From contig CAYIRB010000048.1 in the NCBI GenBank assembly GCA_964365765.1, positions 1-8,337 on the forward strand: DNA of 8,337 bases, written 5' to 3'. Of this stretch, positions 1-7,300 are shown piece after piece. Made by a program: the position numbers and the translations under genes. The notes under the pieces are model-generated. The model was not told the origin of the DNA. It ran no database searches and saw nothing but the letters and a program-made list of their open reading frames with translations. This DNA is from CALRGE01 sp964365765. Lineage in GTDB: Bacteria > Patescibacteriota > Gracilibacteria > UBA1369 > 2-02-FULL-48-14. Each line of letters begins with the position of its first letter. Position 1 is the stretch's first letter.

Positions 1-14
1 ACATAAAATCGGCG

Positions 15-1058
15 CTAGCGAAGCGCACGAGCTAAAAAGGCTTGGTTTTTCTTTATAGGGCCATCCAAATCGAGGTCGATTTGCTCGGTGAACAGTTTGG
101 CGAGCGCACGGTAAATATCCTCAGATCCCGCCCGCATTTCCAAAACTTCGGAGCCGGATTTTATGTTTAAGGCGGAAAAAAAGGAGTTCACTTTTTGACT
201 GTAAGACAACATCAAGACGGGAGTGGCGGCGGCAAGCGCGAAAATGCCGGCGTGCAATCTCATGGAACATAGAATTCGCGCCCGAGAAACCCATTCAAAG
301 GCCTCGGTGGCCGACTTTGGCACAATGAGCTCAAGACCAGTATTTTTTAAGGCTTCAAGTTCACCGCGATTTTTCAAATCCATGGCCAAAAGTTTTACGC
401 GCATATTATTTTCAGCGGCGAATTTTGTACAAGCCTTCAGACAGCTCCGCCATGAATTCGAATCCAAGCCCTTCCAAAGTCTGAGTGAAATCAGCATGAG
501 ATTTTCCTTAGGAAGCCCGGGCAGACTTTTCGCCCATGTTAGAGCCGCGTCCGTGGAATATTCCGTCTCGTTCGCGACACCGATGCTTTTGAGCAACTCA
601 ACAGATTCCTTGTCGCGCAAATGAATTGAGCTGGCCTTGCCGAATACTTTTGCCGTCAGAAATCTGGAAATAAATGAATTCAAGGGTCCGACGCTCTGTG
701 AATAAATAATATATGGCTTATTGCGTACTTGATTTTTCCAAATCAGAGGGGCGAAAATACTCTCCTCGTCGATGAAAAGTCCGCCGCCGCCAAAAATTAT
801 CAAATCCGCTTCCGCGATCGCCCGCAACGAACCTTTGTCCGGCCCTTTAATTTTACTTTTGATTCCGCTTGGCAAAAATGGGTATTTTTCAAAACCGGAG
901 TATGTATCTTCACTGCTGGCGAAGCCGCCATGCATGAGTGAGATTTTGCCTTTGTACCCTATATTTTGCAAATCCGCACATATGCCAGCGAAAATCGCGT
1001 CATCACCCAAGTTTCCGGCGCCGTAGTTACCGATTATAAGAATGTTGTTTGTTCGCAT
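15..1058 (-). CDS. csaB: Polysaccharide pyruvyl transferase family protein (CsaB-like)
   Basis: A 347-residue protein of the polysaccharide pyruvyl transferase family (PS_pyruv_trans). Family members transfer pyruvate from PEP to a sugar, forming a ketal; CsaB does this on the secondary cell wall polymer that anchors SLH-domain S-layer proteins. Visible family landmarks are the N-terminal glycine motif GNYGAGNLGDDA (10-21), IIFGGGGLF (87-95), YSQSVGPL (119-126), SIHLRDKESVELL (144-156) and CSMRLHAGIFALAAATPV (264-281). Length fits the family and there is no signal peptide, as expected for a cytoplasmic enzyme. I chose the ATG at 1058, which puts the glycine motif about 10 residues from the start. 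An upstream in-frame ATG at 1103 would add 15 residues and deepen the overlap with rnhB. No Shine-Dalgarno precedes either start. The gene overlaps the rnhB 3' end, suggesting co-transcription. The stop is TAG. The family call is firm; the exact acceptor sugar is inferred, and the csaB symbol could be too specific. Confidence 0.85.
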   Translation of the reverse strand: MRTNNILIIGNYGAGNLGDDAIFAGICADLQNIGYKGKISLMHGGFASSEDTYSGFEKYPFLPSGIKSKIKGPDKGSLRAIAEADLIIFGGGGLFIDEESIFAPLIWKNQVRNKPYIIYSQSVGPLNSFISRFLTAKVFGKASSIHLRDKESVELLKSIGVANETEYSTDAALTWAKSLPGLPKENLMLISLRLWKGLDSNSWRSCLKACTKFAAENNMRVKLLAMDLKNRGELEALKNTGLELIVPKSATEAFEWVSRARILCSMRLHAGIFALAAATPVLMLSYSQKVNSFFSALNIKSGSEVLEMRAGSEDIYRALAKLFTEQIDLDLDGPIKKNQAFLARALR

Positions 1059-1624
1059 TTGATATTTTGAATTGGTCTGTAAGAAAGTCTGTGAATGTCG
1101 CATGGCCCCCGAGACTTTAGGGCATACAAATGCCGTGTTGTCCCGTAGCCCTTGTGCTCGTCAAATCCGTACTCAGGGAACAGCAAAGCATATTCTATCA
1201 TAATTCTGTCCCTTGTGACTTTTGCCAACACCGAAGCCGCCGAAATCGATTTGATTTTAATATCCCCCCTGATGATCGATTCGTGAGGAACATCAAATTT
1301 AAACCTGTCGCGCCCGTCGATAAGCACTTTATCCGGACGAATTGGCAAAGAATCCAAGGCCATTTTGAAGGCCAAAAAAGTCGCGTGCAACAAACCCCAT
1401 TCGTCTATCATATCATGCTCCACCACCCCCAAGCCGTAGTCGCATTTTGCAACTATCTTCGCATATAATTCTTCCCTTTCACGAGCGCTTAAGAGTTTTG
1501 AATCCGTCAGTCCCGTGAATTTTTGGCCGGGCCGAATAATGACCGCGGCGGCCACCACGGGACCCGCCCATGAACCGCGGCCCGCTTCGTCCATTCCAGC
1601 TATTACTCCCTTTTTTGGCGCCAT
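1034..1624 (-). CDS. rnhB: Ribonuclease HII
   Basis: A complete 196-residue RNase HII, which cuts the RNA strand of RNA-DNA hybrids and starts removal of single ribonucleotides from DNA. The signature GMDEAGRGSWAGPV (10-23) contains catalytic D12 and E13 plus the GRG substrate-reading motif (15-17). The other two acidic catalytic residues match D103 in LIDGRD and D121 in IRGDIKIKSISAAS; their spacing of 18 matches that known for the family. The SISAASVLAKVTRDR stretch (127-140) and HKGYGT (157-162, with the conserved Tyr) follow, and the C-terminal IHRLSYRP (177-184) is typical. No residue expected for activity is missing. Its location directly after rplS is a common bacterial arrangement. 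The start at 1624 fits the family N-terminus. A promoter ends only 6 nt before the ATG, implying a leaderless transcript. The last 25 bases overlap csaB. Confidence 0.96.
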   Translation of the reverse strand: MAPKKGVIAGMDEAGRGSWAGPVVAAAVIIRPGQKFTGLTDSKLLSAREREELYAKIVAKCDYGLGVVEHDMIDEWGLLHATFLAFKMALDSLPIRPDKVLIDGRDRFKFDVPHESIIRGDIKIKSISAASVLAKVTRDRIMIEYALLFPEYGFDEHKGYGTTRHLYALKSRGPCDIHRLSYRPIQNIKCEQTTFL

Positions 1625-1630
1625 ACCGGC

Positions 1631-1659
1631 ATTCTACCGCATACAAAAAAAAGAGCCAA
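1631..1659 (-). promoter_or_regulatory. Promoter of rnhB, predicted leaderless
   Basis: On the minus strand TTGGCT (1659-1654, 4 of 6) is followed after 17 bp by TAGAAT (1636-1631, 5 of 6). Only six bases (GCCGGT) separate the -10 box from the rnhB ATG, so the usual start about 7 nt downstream falls on the A of the start codon. The spacer holds a run of eight T. Confidence 0.6.
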
Positions 1660-1679
1660 AGGCCAGCCATTTCAATCTG

Positions 1680-2099
1680 TTACTCTGACTTTTCTTCCTT
1701 CACCGCCTCCGGTGCGGCTTTCACGAAAGCGGGCACCTCAATCTCCGCCTCCACCATATTTTCCTTTAAACGAGCCGACTTACCACTCAAGTCCCGCATG
1801 TAGTACAGTTTGGCGCTTCTTACTTTACCTTCTTTAACTATTTGAATCTTTTGAATTGTCGGAGAATGTAATGGAAATATTTTTTCAACACCCACTCCGT
1901 CAACCAACTTTCTGACTGTAAAAGTCTTGTTCACTCCGTTACCGGAACTTATTTTAATCACTAAACCTTCAAAGATTTGAGTTCTTTCTTTCTCACCTTC
2001 CGTAATTTTTTGCGAAACACGCAAGGTTTGGCCGGGCTTTATATCCGGTACCTTTTTGAGCATTGAGGCCGTTACGTGATTTAATATTGCTTCTGACAT
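1680..2099 (-). CDS. rplS: 50S ribosomal protein L19
   Basis: Bacterial large-subunit protein L19, which sits at the interface of the 30S and 50S subunits. From the ATG at 2099 it is 139 residues. Conserved blocks are IKPGQTLRVSQKITEGEKER (20-39), QIFEGLVI (41-48), FTVRKLVDGVGVEKIFPLHS (60-79) and KVRSAKLYYMRDLSGKSARL (92-111). Typical L19 is about 115 residues; the extra C-terminal 20-25 residues (VPAFVKAAPEAVKEEKSE) form a charged, probably disordered tail. An in-frame ATG at 2153 would add 18 residues, but that codon lies inside the proposed -35 box and the extension has no family counterpart, so 2099 is preferred. No Shine-Dalgarno is visible in the short leader. There is no rpsP, rimM or trmD beside it, unlike the usual trmD operon; its neighbours are a wHTH gene upstream and rnhB 55 bp downstream. 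Confidence 0.96.
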   Translation of the reverse strand: MSEAILNHVTASMLKKVPDIKPGQTLRVSQKITEGEKERTQIFEGLVIKISSGNGVNKTFTVRKLVDGVGVEKIFPLHSPTIQKIQIVKEGKVRSAKLYYMRDLSGKSARLKENMVEAEIEVPAFVKAAPEAVKEEKSE

Positions 2100-2124
2100 C
2101 GTATATTTGGAAATTCGCCGACTT

Positions 2125-2153
2125 AATATACGTAGCAAACGCTCGGATTGCAA
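2125..2153 (-). promoter_or_regulatory. Sigma70-type promoter of rplS
   Basis: On the minus strand TTGCAA (2153-2148) is followed after 17 bp by TATATT (2130-2125), a 5-of-6 match to the -10 consensus. Predicted start is near 2118, giving a leader of about 19 nt to the ATG at 2099. The -35 box begins 9 bp past the stop codon of the upstream winged-helix gene. This promoter supports the downstream L19 start over the ATG at 2153. Confidence 0.7.
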
Positions 2154-2161
2154 GTGTTAAT

Positions 2162-2722
2162 TTATGACAGGTGTCTTTCCAGCCTGTTAACGCCAATAAT
2201 ATTCTCTTGGTCGCGGATCAGGTCCAGAATGAACTTATCTCTGCATTTTAACCTGTAGATAAATTCCTCCGTATTCAAAGTGCTGAACCTGATCGGGTCG
2301 TTTGTTTGTATCGTGTCCAAATACTTCTCCAGTTCATCCTTATTCAGATCGCCCGCGACAAGTATGTCGACTTGCGAGTCTTTGTTCACAAAAATCCCTG
2401 AAATAAGCAAGAAATCAACTTTTCCCATCTTGGTAATATTTTTAATCAGGTTTTCCGTGGAAAGGCCGGCTTTTATGATAATGCTCCGCAATTCTTTAAA
2501 GAGAATAAAATTTTTATTGAGCGTAAAGAACTTTTTTCGATTGCGCATTCTGCTTTTTAAAAGGCCCATTTTCTTCAAATTATCCAGTTCCCTTCTGACT
2601 GAATTAATTTGTTCGTCCAAAGTTCTTGTTAATTCCCTCACAAAAAATTCACCGTCCGGGTTCAGCAAGAACAAGCTCAACAGCTTTACTCTGGCCTTGG
2701 ATGTAAACAAATGCTTAAGCAT
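2162..2722 (-). CDS. Winged-helix protein with degenerate nucleotidyltransferase-like domain
   Basis: A 186-residue protein, not assignable to a named gene. Residues about 1-70 look like a winged helix: a leading helix KARVKLLSLFLL (9-20), a helix-turn-helix in VRELTRTLDEQINSVRRELD (28-47), then the KKMGLLKSRMRNRKKFFTLN wing (50-69). Residues about 102-180 resemble an MNT/pol-beta-type nucleotidyltransferase: LLISGIFVNKDSQVDILVAGD (105-125) sits where active enzymes have GS followed by a D-x-D motif. Here the GS serine is replaced (SGIF) and only the second aspartate of the pair remains (SQVDILV), so catalysis is unlikely. The end, FIYRLKCRDKFILDLIRD (154-171), resembles the C-terminal segment of such HTH-NTase proteins. 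Probable role is DNA-binding regulation, possibly of itself or its neighbours, but the target is unknown. It ends just upstream of the rplS promoter. No strong ribosome-binding site; GGAT lies about 13 nt before the ATG. Confidence 0.8.
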   Translation of the reverse strand: MLKHLFTSKARVKLLSLFLLNPDGEFFVRELTRTLDEQINSVRRELDNLKKMGLLKSRMRNRKKFFTLNKNFILFKELRSIIIKAGLSTENLIKNITKMGKVDFLLISGIFVNKDSQVDILVAGDLNKDELEKYLDTIQTNDPIRFSTLNTEEFIYRLKCRDKFILDLIRDQENIIGVNRLERHLS

Positions 2723-2810
2723 GCATACATAATTTATCCAATACGCGGACTAATGTATAATTTTTTGATTCCCAAAGCAAGTGGAAATTGCGACACACCT
2801 TAAATTTGCC

Positions 2811-2820
2811 CTTGCGCAAG
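2811..2820. repeat. Perfect 10-bp palindrome CTTGCGCAAG
   Basis: A perfect palindrome in the gap between tig and the winged-helix gene, about 90 bp upstream of that gene's start. It has no loop, so it suits a dimeric protein site better than a hairpin. Its role as an operator is only a possibility. Confidence 0.35.
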
Positions 2821-2828
2821 CCCCGAAT

Positions 2829-2837
2829 ATTGTATCA
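2829..2837 (-). promoter_or_regulatory. Weak candidate extended -10 promoter for the winged-helix gene
   Basis: The minus strand reads TGATACAAT, an extended -10 form (TGN followed by TACAAT, 5 of 6). No good -35 box lies at the right distance. It would start transcription near 2822 and give a leader of about 100 nt containing the CTTGCGCAAG palindrome. It overlaps one arm of a TTGTAT/ATACAA inverted repeat. Confidence 0.3.
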
Positions 2838-2850
2838 ATTTTTTATACAA
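2830..2850. repeat. Inverted repeat TTGTAT / ATACAA
   Basis: Six-base arms TTGTAT (2830-2835) and ATACAA (2845-2850) are separated by nine AT-rich bases. The repeat overlaps the weak extended -10 element on the minus strand. In AT-rich sequence such short arms can occur by chance. Confidence 0.3.
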
Positions 2851-2961
2851 GGTCTATATTCACGCCAATTTTCGAACAATTATTTTACTCAGATTGGAGA
2901 GGTCAAAATCGAAATTTTCCACGAAAAAAGACGGTTTCGTTTTACATACGAAGCAATGAGA

Positions 2962-4242
2962 TTATTTTTTATGCTTCTTTAGCAGATTTTTGAGCATGAG
3001 TTGGTTTTCCAGCCGAATATACTGCTCGCCACCTTTTTTGTAGTAATCCCGCAGTTTGTCGGCGTGTTCCGGCGGGTAATGTTGCATCATGTGTTTGAGT
3101 TCATCCTCCACATCGGCATCGCTCACGGTGATATTTTCAAGTTCGTAGAGCTTTTCTATGCCCAGCCTGATCAAAACCTGTTTTTCGGCCTGTTTTCTGA
3201 ACTCGACGCGCAAATCCTTCCCTTCGTTCTTCTTGATATTTTGGTATTCATCCCATTTCAGACCGTTTTTTTCCACGTCCTGCTTCATTCGCTCCAGAAG
3301 AAGGTCGATTTCTCTTTCAATCATCGCGTCGGGGATTTCCGCTTCAAAATATTCCGCTAGTTTTTCGATTATATCATTTTCGCTTTGGATTTCGGCGTCA
3401 TGCTCCTTTTGATGTTCAAGTTCGCCCCTTATTTCTTTTTTTAGCTCGTCTAGAGTTTTGTGCTTACCACCCGTCAGTTCCGCGGCGAACGCGTCGTTCA
3501 ATTGCGATTCTTCCGCTTCTTCCACGCGATTGACTTTAACGTGAAATTTGACCTTTTTGTTTTGGAAGTTTTTCGAGTGATAATCCTTCGGGAATGTGAT
3601 TTCAAAATCTTTCTCTTCCCCTTTTTTCAAACCCGTAAGCTCGTCTTCAAAGCCCGGAATAAAATAATTTTCACCGATAATAACAGGGTGATTTTTGCTG
3701 TTTGTGCCTTCCAATGGAACTCCATCCACATCCTTCCCCTCGAAGTCGATTTCAACGCGACTACCTTTTTTCACCTCGGCTTCAGCGTCATGCCATTTAC
3801 GTCCGCGCTTTATAAGATTGTCCAAGACTTCATTCATTTCAGCATCTTTCACCTCGGCCTTCTTTGCCGCATGGGTCACTTTTTCGTAACCGGATTTCAC
3901 TTTCACTTCCGGAAATACCGCGATAATCGCTTCAAACTTGAACGGCGTGTCGGATACCACTGAAATTTTAGGATACGAAACCGGTTTTATTCCTTCTTTG
4001 GCGATTGCCTTTTCATAAGTATCCGAAAGAGCCATTTCCATCATGTGCGCCTTAAAGGCTTTCTCGCCCACTCTTTTTTCCAAAATATCCACCGGTATGT
4101 GTCCTTGTCGGAAGCCGTCCACTTTCACTTGATTTTGCAACTCCTTTGCGGCGGCGGCCTTGTACGTTTGCAATGTAGCGTCACTGACTTCAACAGTAAG
4201 CTTAACTTCGGATTTTTTGAGAGTTTCTACAGTTACTTTCAT
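2962..4242 (-). CDS. tig: Trigger factor (ribosome-associated chaperone and peptidyl-prolyl isomerase)
   Basis: A complete 426-residue trigger factor, the chaperone that binds near the ribosomal exit tunnel and shields nascent chains. The N-terminal ribosome-binding domain carries the signature GFRQGHIP (43-50), followed by a helix with KRVGEKAF. An FKBP-type peptidyl-prolyl isomerase domain spans about 157-240, with VEIDFEGKDVDGVPLEGT (163-180), IIGENYFIPGFEDELTGLKK (188-207) and the closing strand KVKFHVKVNRV. The remaining part is the long helical C-terminal chaperone domain, rich in Lys and Glu, ending in LLKKHKK. Length is normal for the family. The ATG at 4242 is fixed by an in-frame TAG shortly upstream. 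The leader has no Shine-Dalgarno near the start. The gene is divergent from the giant repeat gene and shares a compact promoter region with it. It is separated from the next minus-strand gene by 239 bp. The usual clpP/clpX neighbours are not seen in this window. Confidence 0.97.
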   Translation of the reverse strand: MKVTVETLKKSEVKLTVEVSDATLQTYKAAAAKELQNQVKVDGFRQGHIPVDILEKRVGEKAFKAHMMEMALSDTYEKAIAKEGIKPVSYPKISVVSDTPFKFEAIIAVFPEVKVKSGYEKVTHAAKKAEVKDAEMNEVLDNLIKRGRKWHDAEAEVKKGSRVEIDFEGKDVDGVPLEGTNSKNHPVIIGENYFIPGFEDELTGLKKGEEKDFEITFPKDYHSKNFQNKKVKFHVKVNRVEEAEESQLNDAFAAELTGGKHKTLDELKKEIRGELEHQKEHDAEIQSENDIIEKLAEYFEAEIPDAMIEREIDLLLERMKQDVEKNGLKWDEYQNIKKNEGKDLRVEFRKQAEKQVLIRLGIEKLYELENITVSDADVEDELKHMMQHYPPEHADKLRDYYKKGGEQYIRLENQLMLKNLLKKHKK

Positions 4243-4267
4243 TGAAATCTATTAATAATTCCGCAAC

Positions 4268-4296
4268 AGAATACCCGTACACCTCCTATATTGCAA
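4268..4296 (-). promoter_or_regulatory. Divergent promoter of tig sharing the -35 hexamer
   Basis: TTGCAA is its own reverse complement, so 4291-4296 also reads as a -35 box on the minus strand. Exactly 17 bp further lies TATTCT (4273-4268), a 4-of-6 match to the -10 consensus. Predicted start is near 4261, giving a leader of about 19 nt. An alternative -10, TATTAA at 4257-4252, would give a nearly leaderless tig mRNA. Confidence 0.5.
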
Positions 4297-4319
4297 TTTA
4301 TTTGAAAATTTGCTATAAT
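4291..4319 (+). promoter_or_regulatory. Sigma70-type promoter of the giant gene
   Basis: TTGCAA (4291-4296) is a fair -35 box and TATAAT (4314-4319) a perfect -10 box, with exactly 17 bp between. Predicted transcription start is near 4326, leaving a leader of about 15 nt (ATTTAAATATCTCGT) before the ATG at 4341. The leader has no Shine-Dalgarno. Confidence 0.8.
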
Positions 4320-4340
4320 TACATGATTTAAATATCTCGT

Positions 4341-7300
4341 ATGGCACAGTCACGTCAAGAACGTATTGAATCCAAGCGTGAAAAACGTCTGGATAAGCGT
4401 GAACAAAAAGAAAAGGATTTGCGCAGGAAATCCGACGAAATCCTCAGGCAGTATTTGAAAATCAAGGACGACGACGCGGATGCCGCAAAAAAACGCCAGC
4501 GTCTGTCGGATAAATACTTCAATATCGCCCCGTTCAAGCACGGTGATTTTGAAAGCGACTTGGAGGAATATAAAAATAGAATGAACTCAATGCCGGACTC
4601 AAGCGACGACTCTGATGTGGGAATGGACGCTCATATCGAAGCCGATACGGAGGAAACTCCGGAATTCGACATGGCTGATTTGCTCGCGGAAAGAGAAGCT
4701 CTTAAAACGGAAGTGGAGTCGAACCTGAAAAATAAAGTGGACCTTTCACGGGTTGCGCAGGAATTTTACGACAGGCACCTCGTGCCGGATGATCTCACGG
4801 GCGGGGAAAATCAAATGGAAGCTGTCAAAATAGCATTTTCATCCAATCCGGAGCTTATGAAAAAAATCGCGGCCTTGGTTTCCATGTCAAAAGAAGATCA
4901 GGAAACCTATAAGGGACTTGTGGACGATACCAAGAGCTTTTTGAGAAGCACTCGTGACAAAATCGCCGCCGTCTACGACAGATATAAAGAAATGAGAAGG
5001 ACTACGGAGAATTTGTCGAGCGACGTAACGGGGAAGTATTTGAAAGGGAAAATGGAGAATGTTATCTCGAATTTCAGGGAAAAACCGCTCGCGTCGATTG
5101 CGACAGCGGTTGGTCTTGCAGGAGTTATTGTGTGGATTTCAAACGGTGAGCAAAAGAGTATCAGAGAAACAATTTGGAAGTTTCTTAAACCGGTCGGGGT
5201 ATTTGGCTTGGGCGCACTCACAGTAAATGAACTGACTTCGATGTTCAGAGATGACGGAAGAAGTTTAGCGGATATGATTTTCTCGAACCCAGATACCTAT
5301 GCCTACGACAGCACCATGCTGAGTTTTAAGGATGAATTGGAAAAAATGACCGATAATAACAGGTACGCGTTTCAGGCAATGATGCATATCGCGAATGTTG
5401 ACGGTGAATCCGTACTGACATTGTTTAATGAAGCGCACAGGTCAGCTACGGGAAAAAAGGAAATCAATGTCAAAGCACTGCAAAGCTTGAGCGGACTGTC
5501 GCAGACTCAGGCATCAAAAGTGAACGGTGAAGGCCTCTATATCGGCTTGGAAGCTTTGATGCTGAGAATCAATAAACTTTATGGCAAAAACAAGTCCGCC
5601 AACAAAGATGCTCAACTCACGGAAGGCAAACGCATTTACAGAGAGAAATTCTGCGGGAAAAATATGAAACTCGCAAGCATTATTTTCGCTATAGAGGGAG
5701 ATGCCATTAAGAGTGGCAAAACAGGAAGAAAAGGAAGACATGGCGGAATCGAAGCCGGTACCGCAACCGAAGGCGCGGACGGAGTGGGAATCGCGGGAGG
5801 TATTGAAGCCGGTGAAGGAACCGGAGATCCTCTTCTGGATAAGTTATACGCGCAAGAGGGAGATATTGAGAAGTTGAAAGGAAGTGTCAGCGATACAATC
5901 AATGAAGAATTCTCGAGGTTGGATAAATACAACGATACGTATTGGAAAGCATTCAAATCGGCATTTAATATGGGCGACAAGTTCACTTCATTCATTCAAA
6001 TTAGAAAACAAGCGTATTTGAATCAGATGAGAATACTTACAAAAGATAAAAAGAACGCCGATGCCGAGGGCTTGATTGGAGATTTGAGAGACATGCTTGC
6101 AAAACTGACATCGGAAATGGATAGTTATGTCGATACTTTGGAGACTCGCGGAACGGGTTCGGATGTCGTATTGGCGGATATGGAAAGAGAAATGGTTTCA
6201 AATATGTGCGAGGACGAAGTTTGGAAAACGGGTGCCGTTAAAGTGTTCAACACTTTGCACAGATACGAATTTGAAGGTAAGACATACGTACTGAACGATC
6301 CGGAAATTGTTGTGGATTTTATCAACATATACTTGAAAAAGACCAATTTTGTGCGTGTCGGAACGGATACGATTTCGGAAGCGGACGCGGCTGAATATAC
6401 AAGGTACTTCCTTGATCAAATCGACCATACTTTGCCGAACGATTCCAATCTTTCAGCGGGAACATGGGACGGCAGTATAAAGCAAGTGGGCGTCGACGAA
6501 TGGTTGGCCAGTCAAAATATTTTGACGGACATTCCCGATTTCAAAACTTGGGCGACAAGCGAAGGCAAACCCTACGCTCCGGAACTTAAAGAAAACGACA
6601 GAACTCGAGCAGTGCGTGAAAGTAGAATTGAGGAAGGCGGTGAATTCAACGATGAGAAACAGAAGGAATTGGAGGGCATATTCGAAAGAACCGACGACCT
6701 TGAATGGTCGGCTCTTCCGAGCGAGTTCGACGCCTTTGTCCACTACAGAGAAGAAATGTACGGCAAGGAAATCGGCGAGAAAATTGCTGCAAAGAGCAAT
6801 CCGACGGAAGCCAGAGGCGATGTGGATGCCGTTCTCGACAGAGCAAGAAAGGAAGTCCTGCAATACAGACACTTTGAATTGAGACAGGGTTCCAGTTCCG
6901 ATGTGGTTTTGGACCTCGCGGAGAAGCAAATGATTGAAAACATTATCGGTAAGACGGAATGGGAAGCGGATGCTAAAAAAGTGTTGAATTACGCGAAGGC
7001 CTTCAATGAATTTGAAGGTTCCACTTATGTATTCGATCAGCCTGAAATGAAAGTGCAGTTCATGGATATTTATTTCAGAAAAATCGACTTTGGAGTGAAC
7101 AGTCCGGATAAGGCCGGAGATCCCGCGGATTACACAAGATACTTTATAGATCAGGCGAGAAGATTGCTTGTTTCCGACAAAAACATCGATCTTGGAAGCG
7201 ATAAATTCCAAATAAGCCCGAACGAATGGAATAAACAAAGTCAGGTATTGGAGGGCATAATGACTTATGCTGAGTGGAAGGCAAATCCGGTAATCGTACC

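Larger units (their letters stand above)
2723..2961. other. Gene-free gap between tig and the winged-helix gene
   Basis: The largest gap without a gene in the window (239 bp). It is AT-rich, with short open frames on the plus strand that have no ribosome site or family resemblance. It contains the two small inverted repeats listed separately and an ACGAAA/TTTCGT hairpin (2921-2940). I see no tRNA, riboswitch or strong terminator. Confidence 0.6.

Noticed and set aside
1645..1667. Intrinsic terminator of rplS (GCC-TTT-GGC followed by eight T, minus strand)
   Set aside because: The stem is only three to four pairs, and the T run forms the spacer of the rnhB promoter. It may attenuate but is not a convincing terminator.
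2921..2940. ACGAAA/TTTCGT hairpin as terminator of tig
   Set aside because: Six AT-rich pairs with an eight-base loop and no T run after the stem on the minus strand.
2781..2993. Small plus-strand gene in the gap downstream of tig
   Set aside because: Two overlapping short frames exist, but neither has a promoter, ribosome site or recognisable sequence, and both run into the tig 3' end.
3460..3963. 167-codon plus-strand frame opposite tig
   Set aside because: It is antisense to the conserved FKBP domain of trigger factor, with the Phe-rich composition of a shadow frame.
4281..4287. Perfect AGGAGGT on the minus strand as ribosome-binding site of tig
   Set aside because: It lies about 38 nt upstream of the tig ATG, upstream of the predicted transcript start, and no sensible short frame follows it.
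6453..7238. 261-codon minus-strand frame opposite the giant gene
   Set aside because: It is antisense to clearly homologous repeat units R1 and R2, is Phe/Ser-rich as expected for a shadow of Lys/Glu-rich coding, and shows no family motif.
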